From Kitasatospora sp. MAA4 (GTDB lineage Bacteria > Actinomycetota > Actinomycetes > Streptomycetales > Streptomycetaceae): 64,000 nucleotides of DNA. The stretch is from contig NZ_JARZAI010000001.1 in assembly GCF_029893355.1 (NCBI RefSeq), forward strand, positions 434,001 to 498,000, written 5' to 3'. Made by a program: the position numbers and the translations under genes. Within the stretch, counting starts at the first letter, position 1. Each line of letters starts with the position of its first letter. Under the pieces are notes generated by a model. It was not told where the DNA came from and searched no databases. It was given only the letters and a program-made list of their open reading frames with translations. Positions 41,247 through 49,209 of this stretch are shown here, in pieces.

Positions 41247-42467
41247 ATGGACGCCGAGTCGGTTCTGCTTTCGATTTTCACCGCGGAGGGCAGGGAGAAT
41301 CCCTATCCTCCGTTGGCCGAACTCCGACGGATCAATCCGGTATATGACAATCCGATGGTCGGGACGTCCTTTCTGACGAGATTCGCCGACTGTCAGGCGG
41401 TCCTGGCGAGCTCCGACTTCCTGGTGCCCGATCTGGAGTGGTGTGAGCGGGAGCTGCCGGAATGGCGGGAGCATCCGGCGGCGGATTTCTTCTACACGTC
41501 GATGCTCGGCAGCAACGGCGCGCGGCACGAGCGCTTGCGGCGGCTGGTCGCCGCGGCGTTCACCCCGCGCCGGGTGGCCGGGTTGCGGGCGACGGTGGAG
41601 AAGATCAGTGCGGAGCTGCTCGACGGGTTCGCCGACGCACTCGCGGGCGGGGGGACGGCCGACTTCCAGGATCTGGTCGGGTATCCGCTGCCGGTGGCGG
41701 TGGTCGGCGAGCTGATCGGGGTGCCGCGCGGGGACCAGGCGCAGTTCCGGGCGCTGGGTCAGGGGGCCAGCCGGCTGCTGGAGCCGGTGCGGACGGTGGA
41801 GGACTGGGCGCGGGCGGACCGGGCGGTGGCGGCGCTGCGCGAGTACTTCGCCGGGCTGCTGCGCGAGCGGCGGGTCTCTCCGGCCGACGATCTCGCCTCG
41901 GCCCTGCTGCTGATGCGCGACACCGACCAGGGCCGGCTGAGCGAGCGTGAGCTCGTGGACACGCTGATCCTGGTCTTCGTCGCCGGGTTCGAGACCGCGA
42001 CCGGCATGCTCGGGCTGACGGTCTTCGCGCTGCTGACCCATCCCGACCAGGCCGCGCTGGTGCGGGAGGATCCCGGGCTCGCGCCCGCCGCCGTCGAGGA
42101 GTCGCTGCGCTGGGACGCCCCGGTGCTGATGACCGAGCGGATCGCCGCCCGGCCGGTGGAGGTCGGGGGCGTGGCGATCCCCGCCGGGGGGAGTGTGACC
42201 ACCGTGCTCGGCGCGGCGAACCGCGACCCCGCGCGGCACCCCGAGCCGGATGCGTTCACCGTGCGGCGGCCGGACGTCAGGGTGCTGAGCTTCAGCGCGG
42301 GGGCGCACTACTGCCTCGGCGCGGCACTGGCCCGGGTGGAGGGCGCCGTCCTGATCGGCCAACTGCTGTCCCGCTTCCCGGGTCTCGGGCAGGCCGGGCA
42401 GCCGGTGCGGCGCGCCAGCATCGGCCTGCGCTCCTTCGACGTGCTTCCGCTGGCCCGCGCCGGGTGA
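41247..42467 (+). CDS. Cytochrome P450
   Basis: A 406-aa soluble bacterial P450. The I-helix AGFETA, the ExxR in EESLRWD and the heme loop FSAGAHYCLGAALARVE with thiolate C356 are all intact. It is the first gene of an eight-gene operon with acyl-carrier and ketosynthase genes, so it probably hydroxylates or desaturates an acyl or amine intermediate. Ferredoxin and reductase are not encoded nearby. The first ~60 codons use unusually many A/T-ending codons (AAT, TAT, ATT, TTT, AGA) compared with the rest of the gene. Confidence 0.95.
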   Translation: MDAESVLLSIFTAEGRENPYPPLAELRRINPVYDNPMVGTSFLTRFADCQAVLASSDFLVPDLEWCERELPEWREHPAADFFYTSMLGSNGARHERLRRLVAAAFTPRRVAGLRATVEKISAELLDGFADALAGGGTADFQDLVGYPLPVAVVGELIGVPRGDQAQFRALGQGASRLLEPVRTVEDWARADRAVAALREYFAGLLRERRVSPADDLASALLLMRDTDQGRLSERELVDTLILVFVAGFETATGMLGLTVFALLTHPDQAALVREDPGLAPAAVEESLRWDAPVLMTERIAARPVEVGGVAIPAGGSVTTVLGAANRDPARHPEPDAFTVRRPDVRVLSFSAGAHYCLGAALARVEGAVLIGQLLSRFPGLGQAGQPVRRASIGLRSFDVLPLARAG

Positions 42468-42517
42468 GCGGGCGAGCCCCGACCGGCCCGCACCACCGTT
42501 CTTCGAAGGGATTGCCC

Positions 42518-43648
42518 GTGAACTTCCTGCACTGCGAACGGTCCGCGCTGGAGACCTTCATGCCCGGGCTGGACGCCGCGCTCGCCCGGTACCCGCTGGA
42601 GGAGTTGGAGCGGGCGCCCAGCCCGGCGATCCGCGAGTTCCGCGCGGCCGGCGGCCCCAAGCTGCTGGTGCCGGCGCAGAACGCCGGATCGGGTGCGACG
42701 GCGCTGCAGGCCGTCCGGGTGCAGCGCGCCGTCGGGGCGCGCTGCCCCTCGCTGGCGGTCGCCACCACCATGCACCACTTCTCGATCGCGGGTCTGGTGC
42801 AGGCCGCGACGTACGGCAGCGGCCTGGAGGGGCTGCTGCTGGAGGCGATCGCCAGGGACGGGATGCTGCTGGCCTCCGGCTTCGCCGAGGGCAACACCGG
42901 CCAGAACATCCTGCGTCCGCACATCACCGCCCAACGCCGCGGCGACCGCATCGTGTTGAACGGCAGCAAGATGCCCTGCAGCCTCTCGCGCTCGATGGAC
43001 CTGCTGACCGCGTCCGTCGTGCTGAAGGACGAGGACGGGGTCGACCGCCTCGCCGTGGCCCTCGTCCCGGCTCGGACACCGGGCATCGAAGTGCGCCCGT
43101 TCTGGGGGACGCCGATCCTGGCCGGCGCGGAGAGCGACGAGGTGGTGCTGACCGAGGTCGAGATCGATCCGCAGATGCTGGTGCTCACCGACGTCACCGC
43201 CGACGGCGTGCCCGATGCGCTGAACGTGGCCGGGTTCCTCTGGTTCGAGCTGCTGTTGACGGCGGGCTACCTGGGGGTGGCCAGCGCGCTCGTCGAGCGG
43301 GTGCTCGCCCGGCCGGGCGGCGGGGGCGTCGATCCGACGCCGTTCACGGTGGACGTCGAGGCGGCAATGCTCGCCGTGGAGGGGGTCGCCCGCGCCATGG
43401 AGGGGGAGGAGTGGAGCGACAGGCTGCTGGTGGCCGCGCTGATGGCGAGGTACGCGGCGCAGGACGCCATCGCGCGCACCACCCGGACCTGCCTCGCGGC
43501 GCTCGGCGGCATGGCGTTCATCGGCTCGCCCGAGGGCAGCTACCTGGCCGCGGCCGCCGCCGGGCTCACCTTCCACCCGCCGTCCCGCAACCGGATGGCC
43601 GGTCCGCTGCGGGACTTCCTGGACGGCCGTCCGCTGCGGATCGGCTGA
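42518..43648 (+). CDS. Acyl-CoA dehydrogenase-like flavoprotein
   Basis: A 376-aa member of the acyl-CoA dehydrogenase superfamily. The central beta domain shows the SGFAEGNTGQNILRPHITAQRRGDRIVLNGSK-type pattern (broken here into SGFAEGNTGQN and VLNGSKMPCSLS), and the C-terminal helical domain has ALGGMAFIGSPE. The usual catalytic Glu is not obvious, and the sequence diverges from beta-oxidation enzymes, so it may oxidise an ACP-bound or amine substrate. GTG 42518 was chosen because GAAGGG lies seven bases upstream. It sits between the P450 and GNAT genes in the same operon. Confidence 0.85.
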   Translation: MNFLHCERSALETFMPGLDAALARYPLEELERAPSPAIREFRAAGGPKLLVPAQNAGSGATALQAVRVQRAVGARCPSLAVATTMHHFSIAGLVQAATYGSGLEGLLLEAIARDGMLLASGFAEGNTGQNILRPHITAQRRGDRIVLNGSKMPCSLSRSMDLLTASVVLKDEDGVDRLAVALVPARTPGIEVRPFWGTPILAGAESDEVVLTEVEIDPQMLVLTDVTADGVPDALNVAGFLWFELLLTAGYLGVASALVERVLARPGGGGVDPTPFTVDVEAAMLAVEGVARAMEGEEWSDRLLVAALMARYAAQDAIARTTRTCLAALGGMAFIGSPEGSYLAAAAAGLTFHPPSRNRMAGPLRDFLDGRPLRIG

Positions 43649-43677
43649 GCGGAGTGGAGCGTGAGGAGGTGAGCACC

Positions 43678-44856
43678 GTGATTCCCGGGTACCGCGTCGA
43701 GGTGCTGCCCAGCGTCGAGCTGCTGCCGGCCGGGCTGTGGGAGCGGCTGGCGCCCGGCGACGACCCCATGTGGTCCCGCGCGGTCTTCGTCGCGATGGAG
43801 CGCGGCCGGATCGGCCCGGACGGCTTCGCCTGTCTGGTGCTGTGGCGCGGCGCCGAGGCGCTGGCGGTGCTGCCGCTGTGCCTGTTCCGGCAGTTGCGGC
43901 TGGACGAGGTCGTCGGCCCGCGCGAGCGGCGGCTGCTGGCGCCGGTGCGCCGGCTGTTCCCGCGGCTGCTGCGGGTGCCGATGCTGTTCTGCGGGAACCT
44001 GCTGGGCCAGGGCCATCTGCCGACCGCGGAGCGGTTGTCGGAGCAGGAGTGCCGCGCGCTGGTGGCGGCGGTCCTCGACTTCGCGCGCCGCGAACGGCTG
44101 GGGACGGTGGTGTTCAAGGACTTCGCCCCGGCCGACCTCGACCCGCTGCGGGCGGCCCTGGCAGGCGCCGACTTCTTCTTCCTGCCGAGCCTGCCGGACA
44201 CCGAACTCCGGCTGGGGCAGGCCTCGTTCGAGGAGTACCTGGCCGCGCTCCCGGCGAAGCCGCGGCGCAACGCCAGGAGCAAGATCCGCAGGTTCCAGGC
44301 ACGGCCCGAGCTGCGGACGGAGGTGCTCGACGACTTCGGGCACCTGCTGCCGCAGATCCTCGGGCTGTACCGGCAGGTGATGGACCGCGCCGACCAGCGG
44401 CTGGACGTGCTCGACGCGACGTTCCTGGCCGCCGTGCACGGCGAGGTCGGCGCGCACCGGCGGCTCGTCGGGTGCTTCGAGAACGACCGGCTGGTCGCGT
44501 TCCTGCTCTGCTTCTTCGCCGGGCAGGGCGCCACCGGGGCGCGGATCGGCCTGGACTACCGGATCGCCCACGAGGCCCGGCTCTACCACAACGTGCACTA
44601 CGCGGCGATCCGGCTCGCCATCGACTCGGGGTGCCGGCACATCCGCTTCGCCCAGACCGCGTACCAGCCCAAGCTCGAACTCGGCTGCGAGCTGGTCGAG
44701 CAGTGGCACGCGATGACGCATCTGCGCCCGCTGCCCCGCGCGCTGCTGCGGCGACTGCTCCCGTCGGCCCTGGCGGCGGCGCTGTCCGCCGCCCTGGGCC
44801 CGCATGCCGCGGGCTCACGATCTGCTGAGAAAGGGAACACTCGTGCCACGCGTTGA
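43678..44856 (+). CDS. GNAT-superfamily acyltransferase, BioF2/FemAB-like (Acetyltransf_6 type)
   Basis: A 392-aa protein with tandem GNAT-like folds. The C-terminal half shows LPAKPRRNARSKIRRF, then GLDYRIAHEARLYHNV and HIRFAQTAYQPKLELGCE, the typical end of PF13480-type BioF2-like/FemAB-related proteins. Members use acyl-CoA, acyl-ACP or, in the Fem branch, aminoacyl-tRNA as donor; the donor cannot be read from the sequence. GTG 43678 has GGAGG eight bases upstream. It overlaps the next gene by 14 bp. In this cluster it is the natural candidate for N-acylation, and the upstream tRNA-like element makes a tRNA-dependent reaction worth testing. Confidence 0.82.
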   Translation: MIPGYRVEVLPSVELLPAGLWERLAPGDDPMWSRAVFVAMERGRIGPDGFACLVLWRGAEALAVLPLCLFRQLRLDEVVGPRERRLLAPVRRLFPRLLRVPMLFCGNLLGQGHLPTAERLSEQECRALVAAVLDFARRERLGTVVFKDFAPADLDPLRAALAGADFFFLPSLPDTELRLGQASFEEYLAALPAKPRRNARSKIRRFQARPELRTEVLDDFGHLLPQILGLYRQVMDRADQRLDVLDATFLAAVHGEVGAHRRLVGCFENDRLVAFLLCFFAGQGATGARIGLDYRIAHEARLYHNVHYAAIRLAIDSGCRHIRFAQTAYQPKLELGCELVEQWHAMTHLRPLPRALLRRLLPSALAAALSAALGPHAAGSRSAEKGNTRATR

Positions 44857-45304
44857 AGTGGATCTGCCCATCGCTGTCCCGCCCGACGCCGCCTGGGAGG
44901 CGGTGGTGGACGTCGAGAGCTACCAGCGGTGCATGGAGAGCGTCGACTCGGTCGTGATCACCGACCAGGCCGACGACCTGCACCGCACCACCGCGTGGTC
45001 GGTGCGCCTGAAGGGGTCGGTGCTGCGCTGGACCGAGGACGAGGTGATCGATCCGGTGGCCCGGCGCTTCGACTTCTGCCAGACCAGCGGCGACCTCGGC
45101 GAGTTCCTCGGCCACTGGGCGGTGGTGCCGGCGCCGGGCGGAGGCTGCGTCGTGTCGCTGCACGTCGACTTCGACATCGGCATCCCGCTGCTCGCGGAGA
45201 TGCTCAACTCGGTCGCCGCGGACGCCCTGCGGGAGAACGCCGAGCAGATGCTGGCGGCGCTGGAGGAGCGGCTGACGGCCGTGCCGCAGGGGGTCGGCTC
45301 GTGA
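44843..45304 (+). CDS. SRPBCC (START/polyketide-cyclase-like) protein
   Basis: A 153-aa helix-grip protein beginning MPRVEVDLPIAVPPDAAWEA, with LRWTEDEVIDPVARRFDF and a long C-terminal helix (LRENAEQMLAALEERL). The family includes aromatases/cyclases, lipid-binding proteins and coenzyme-binding enzymes. In an operon with ACP and KS it may bind or cyclise the carrier-bound chain. GTG 44843 follows AAAGGGA; its stop overlaps the next start (GTGA), showing translational coupling. Function is inferred only from context. Confidence 0.8.
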   Translation: MPRVEVDLPIAVPPDAAWEAVVDVESYQRCMESVDSVVITDQADDLHRTTAWSVRLKGSVLRWTEDEVIDPVARRFDFCQTSGDLGEFLGHWAVVPAPGGGCVVSLHVDFDIGIPLLAEMLNSVAADALRENAEQMLAALEERLTAVPQGVGS

Positions 45305-46593
45305 GCGCCGGCCTGCCGACGGCGGTGGACGACGCCGCCGAGGTCTTCGACCGGCTGCGCCGCCACCTCTCGCCGAAGCTCGCGCTGACCGGCAGCTTCG
45401 CCGGGCGCGGCGCGGTGGAGGTGTCCGGCGAGGGCTGCCGGGTGACGCTGTCCGACGGCCGTTCGGTGCTGGACTTCGGCTCGTACGCGGTCACGCTGCT
45501 CGGCCACCGCCACCCGGACGTGGTGGCAGCGGTCCACCGCCAGCTCGACACCATGCCCACCTCCACCCGCAGCCTGGCGAACCCGGTGGCCGCGCGGGCC
45601 GCCGCCTGCCTGGCCGGGTACCTGGGCGACGTGCTGCCGAAGGTCTACTTCGGACTCAACGGCGCCGACGTGGTGGAGGTGGCGGTCAAGCTGGCCCGGG
45701 TCGCCAGCGGGCGGTCCAGGGTGATCGCCGTCAGCGGCGGTTTCCACGGCAAGTCGCTCGGGGCCCTGGCCCTGACGCACAGTCCGCTGTACCGGGTGGG
45801 GCTGCGGGGCTGCGCCGTGGACGTGGTCCATGTGGACCCGCAGGACCCGGACGCCGTGCTGCGCGAGCTGGGGGCCGGTGATGTGGCCGCCCTCGTCTTC
45901 GAGCCGGTGCAGGGGGAGAACGGCGCCGTCGCGCTGCCGCTGGGCGTGCTGCGGCGCTGGAGCGAGGACGCCGCGCGGCACGGCGCGTTCGTGATCGCCG
46001 ACGAGATCCAGTGCGGGCTGCGCCGGTGCGGGGAGCGCTCGGTCGCGCTGGCCGAGGGCCTGCCGGTCGACGCGGTGCTGCTCGGCAAACCGCTGGGCGG
46101 CGGGGTGGTGCCGCTGTCGGCGCTGGTCTGCTCCGAGCGCCTGTACGCCCCGCTGGACGCCGACCCGTTCCTGCACTCCGCCACCTTCGGCGGCCATCCG
46201 CTGAGCTGTGCGGCGCTGCCGGCCGCCCTCGGCGCGATCGAGGAACTGGCCGGGCAGGGAGGCGAGTTGAGTGATCAGCTGGGTGCCGGCCTGGAGCGGA
46301 TCCGGCAGCGGCACCCCGGTGTGGTCAGCGAGCTGCGCGGCCGGGGGCTGCTGCGCGGGATCGACTTCGCCACACCGCGGGCGGCCGGCTCGGTCGTCCT
46401 CGAACTCGCCACCGCAGGGCTGCTGGTGTCGCCCTGCCTGGGTCGGCCGACCACCGTGCGGCTGCTGCCGCCGCTGGTTGCCACGGCGGCGGACGTCACG
46501 GAGGCGGTGGAGATCCTCGACGGCGCGATCGCGGTGGCCGAGCGGTCCGCCGGCGGCTCCCTACCCGGAAGGAACGGACATGCCCACACGTGA
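45301..46593 (+). CDS. Class III PLP-dependent aminotransferase
   Basis: A 430-aa fold-type I aminotransferase of the ornithine/acetylornithine/diaminobutyrate group. PLP motifs are VSGGFHGKSLGALAL, the metal-like VIADEIQCGLRR aspartate and the Schiff-base lysine K263 in LLGKPLGGGVV. Class III enzymes act on omega-amines, so it could convert an aldehyde from the downstream thioester-reductase-like SDR into an amine, or use a polyamine as amino donor; a polyamine-type importer lies 5 kb away. It is coupled at both ends (GTGA start, ACP start inside its 3' end). Confidence 0.92.
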   Translation: MSAGLPTAVDDAAEVFDRLRRHLSPKLALTGSFAGRGAVEVSGEGCRVTLSDGRSVLDFGSYAVTLLGHRHPDVVAAVHRQLDTMPTSTRSLANPVAARAAACLAGYLGDVLPKVYFGLNGADVVEVAVKLARVASGRSRVIAVSGGFHGKSLGALALTHSPLYRVGLRGCAVDVVHVDPQDPDAVLRELGAGDVAALVFEPVQGENGAVALPLGVLRRWSEDAARHGAFVIADEIQCGLRRCGERSVALAEGLPVDAVLLGKPLGGGVVPLSALVCSERLYAPLDADPFLHSATFGGHPLSCAALPAALGAIEELAGQGGELSDQLGAGLERIRQRHPGVVSELRGRGLLRGIDFATPRAAGSVVLELATAGLLVSPCLGRPTTVRLLPPLVATAADVTEAVEILDGAIAVAERSAGGSLPGRNGHAHT

Positions 46594-46834
46594 GGAACTG
46601 GCCCTGGTGGTCAGGACGGCCATCTCGGACGTGCTCGGCACCGAGGTCGACGAGGTCCACGAGCAGACCAGCCTGCTGGTCGACTACGGGATCGACAGCC
46701 TGGAACTGATGGAGATCGGCGCCCGGTTGGAGCGGGCCCTGGCGCTGCGGATCGCGGTGGAGGACCTGACCGGTGCCCGCAGTGTCGGCCACGCCATCGA
46801 CCTGCTCGAAGCCCGTACGGCCGGGCAGTCGTGA
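46580..46834 (+). CDS. Acyl carrier protein
   Basis: An 84-aa stand-alone carrier. The phosphopantetheine serine is S40 in DYGIDSLELMEIG, within a standard four-helix ACP sequence with the RLERALALRI helix following. The start at ATG 46580 has AAGGAACGG upstream and lies inside the 3' end of the aminotransferase gene; its stop overlaps the KS start. It is expected to carry the chain elongated by the adjacent KS. No phosphopantetheinyl transferase is in the window. Confidence 0.93.
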   Translation: MPTREELALVVRTAISDVLGTEVDEVHEQTSLLVDYGIDSLELMEIGARLERALALRIAVEDLTGARSVGHAIDLLEARTAGQS

Positions 46835-48093
46835 CCGGGCCGCAGGCCCGCGGACGCCATCCGTCCGGTGGTCGGCGCGTCGCGGTGACCGGCATCGGTG
46901 TGAAGGTGCCGGCGGGCCACGGGATCGAGGAGGCCTTCGAGACGGTGCTGAAGGCCAGGTCCACCGCCGGCCTCGTCGGCCGGCTGGTCGAGCAGGATCT
47001 GCCGGTTCATTTCGCCTGCCTGGTACCGCCGTTCGACCTCGACGCCTACCTCACCCGCCGCGAGGCGCGCCAGATCGACCGGACCACCGCCCTGCTGCTC
47101 TGCGCCGCCGCCGACGCGGTGGCCGAGGCGGCGCTGCCGCTCGATCTGGCGGCGGAGCGCGTGGGCGTGCAGATCGGCACGGGCATCGGCGGCCTGCCGA
47201 GCATGGAGGCGGTCACCCTGAGCCACGGCGATCGGCCCAGGGACATGCCCGTGCACACCGTGCCCCGGACCATGGCCAACTCGGCCGCCTGCCGACTGGC
47301 GATGCGCTACGGGTTCCAGGGCTCCTGCACGACGTACTCCGCGGCCTGCGCCAGCGGGACCACCGCGGTCGGCGAGGCAGCCCGCCGGATCAGGTACGGG
47401 GAGCTCGACGCGGCGGTGGCCGGCGGCGTCGACTCGGCCGTCACCACGGTGGTGATGGGCGCGTTCGCGCGGATGCGGGCGATGTCCGCCAGGAACGCCG
47501 AACCCGAGCTGGCCAGCCGCCCGTTCGACGCCGACCGGGACGGCTTCGTGATGGGCGAGGGAGCGGCCGCCCTGGTCCTGGAGCGCTGGGACCTGGCGCA
47601 GGCCCGCGGCGCCAGGATCTACGGCGAGGTGGCCGGCTACGCCGACACCTGCGACGCCTTCCACATCGTGGCCCCGCACGAGGACGGCGCGGTGGCCGCC
47701 CGCTGCATGCGCGGCGCCATCGCCGACGCCGGGCTCACCCCCGCCGACATCGGCCACATCAACGCCCACGGGACGTCGACGGTGCTCAACGACCGCGCCG
47801 AGGCCCGCGCGATCGACCGCTGCTTCGGCGGCCAGTCGCCGCCCGTCACCGCTGTCAAGGGGGTGACCGGCCACCTCATCGGCGGTTCCGGCGCCCTGGA
47901 GGCCGCGCTCGCCCTGCTCTGCGCCGCGCGGGGCGTGGTGCCGCCGATCGCCAACCTGGTCGCCAGCCCGGAGGCCGGCCTGGCGGACGTGGTGATCGGC
48001 ACGGCGCGCAGCATCCCACCCGCCCACGTGCTCTCCAACTCCTTCGGGTTCGGCGGCCAGAACGCCTGCCTGGTGCTCACGCCGGAGCAGTGA
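46831..48093 (+). CDS. Beta-ketoacyl-ACP synthase (FabF-type elongating KS)
   Basis: A 420-aa thiolase-fold condensing enzyme with the complete triad C173 (SAACASGTTA), H313 (NAHGTST) and H348 (VKGVTGHLIGGSG). It is a single active KS without a chain-length-factor partner, and no acyltransferase or ketoreductase genes are beside it, so it must borrow malonyl-ACP and reduction from primary metabolism or make one condensation only. GTG 46831 overlaps the ACP stop. With the ACP, aminotransferase, SDR and GNAT it defines the core of an unassigned acyl-amine-like pathway. Confidence 0.93.
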   Translation: MTGPQARGRHPSGGRRVAVTGIGVKVPAGHGIEEAFETVLKARSTAGLVGRLVEQDLPVHFACLVPPFDLDAYLTRREARQIDRTTALLLCAAADAVAEAALPLDLAAERVGVQIGTGIGGLPSMEAVTLSHGDRPRDMPVHTVPRTMANSAACRLAMRYGFQGSCTTYSAACASGTTAVGEAARRIRYGELDAAVAGGVDSAVTTVVMGAFARMRAMSARNAEPELASRPFDADRDGFVMGEGAAALVLERWDLAQARGARIYGEVAGYADTCDAFHIVAPHEDGAVAARCMRGAIADAGLTPADIGHINAHGTSTVLNDRAEARAIDRCFGGQSPPVTAVKGVTGHLIGGSGALEAALALLCAARGVVPPIANLVASPEAGLADVVIGTARSIPPAHVLSNSFGFGGQNACLVLTPEQ

Positions 48094-48138
48094 TCAGACC
48101 CGGGCAGTGAGCAGCAACGACTTCGAGCAGAAACGACG

Positions 48139-49182
48139 ATGTCCATGCGAATCCTTCTCACCGGTGCGACCGGCGTGGTCGGGACCGAGGTCGCGCACCG
48201 GCTGCGGGCGGTCGGCCGGGAACGCCCGCACACCCTGACCCGGGTCGCCCGGCGGGCCGGTGACGACGCGCCGGTGTGCTGGAGGATCGGCGCCGAGCCC
48301 GCGCCGGCCGAGCTGGCCGGGCACTGGGACGTGATCGTGCACGCCGCCGCCACCACGCGCTGGACCCTGGGCCGCGCGGAGGCGGTGGAGGCGAACGTCG
48401 AGCCGCTGCGGGCCGTCCTGGCGCTGGCGGACCAGGACACCCACCTGGTCCAGGTCTCCACCGCCTACGTCGGCGGCCGGCGCAACCCCGAGGACCTGAA
48501 GGGCGCCGAGTTCGAGGGCTACCGCAACGGCTACGAGTGGTCCAAGGCCGTCTGCGAGGAGCTCGCGCGCGCCGAGCACCGCGGCCCGCTGACCGTGGTC
48601 CGGCCGCCGCTGATCGTCGGACGCCGGTACAGCGGCGAGATCCGCCGGTTCTCCGGCCCGTACACGCTGCTGCAGGCACTGGTCTCCGGGCTGGCCGCCG
48701 TGGTGGTCGGCGATCCGGGCGGCTACGCCGAGATCGGCCCCGTCGACGAGGTCGCCGCGCTGATCGCCGACGCCGCGCTGTCGCCGCCCCCCGACGCGCC
48801 GCGTACCGAGGTGCTCGCGGGCGGGCGGGGGAGCCTGACCCTGGGCACGCTGCTCGACGTCGTCTGCGAGACGCTCAACGAGTGCCGCGCGGCGCACGGC
48901 GTGGCGCCCATCCAGCGGCCGCCGATTGTGCCGGGGGAGAGCTGGGACCGCTTCTTCCTGCCGCTCGCCGACCAGTACCTCTCGCCCTTCCAGAGCCAGG
49001 CCGTGAAGCTGCTGGCGATGTTCCAGAGCTACACCAGCATGAGCGAGCCGTTCGAGCCGACCCGGACGGTCGAGGATCCCGCCGCGGTGATGGCGGCCTC
49101 CGTCCGGTACTGGGCCGCGGCCAAGCCGCGGCTGGCCCTGGCGCGCCCCGAGCCGTGGACGCTGCTGGCCAGGGCCGCCTGA
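48139..49182 (+). CDS. Extended SDR, thioester-reductase/NAD-dependent epimerase type
   Basis: A 347-aa Rossmann protein with TGATGVVG at residues 8-15, STAYVGG and the catalytic Y132-x3-K136 (NGYEWSKAVCEEL). The extended SDR with PVDEVAALIADAAL and a variable C-terminal domain resembles thioester-reductase (Male-sterility type) and epimerase families. As last gene of the operon it could release an ACP-bound acyl chain as an aldehyde or alcohol for transamination. The epimerase alternative cannot be excluded. Confidence 0.82.
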   Translation: MSMRILLTGATGVVGTEVAHRLRAVGRERPHTLTRVARRAGDDAPVCWRIGAEPAPAELAGHWDVIVHAAATTRWTLGRAEAVEANVEPLRAVLALADQDTHLVQVSTAYVGGRRNPEDLKGAEFEGYRNGYEWSKAVCEELARAEHRGPLTVVRPPLIVGRRYSGEIRRFSGPYTLLQALVSGLAAVVVGDPGGYAEIGPVDEVAALIADAALSPPPDAPRTEVLAGGRGSLTLGTLLDVVCETLNECRAAHGVAPIQRPPIVPGESWDRFFLPLADQYLSPFQSQAVKLLAMFQSYTSMSEPFEPTRTVEDPAAVMAASVRYWAAAKPRLALARPEPWTLLARAA

Positions 49183-49209
49183 CGGGACGGCGAGACCCGG
49201 CCGGATGGC

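Noticed and set aside
41247..43648. Avenolide/butenolide autoregulator genes (P450 plus acyl-CoA oxidase)
   Set aside because: The flavoprotein is a divergent acyl-CoA dehydrogenase-like protein embedded in a KS/ACP/aminotransferase operon, and no butenolide receptor gene is beside it.
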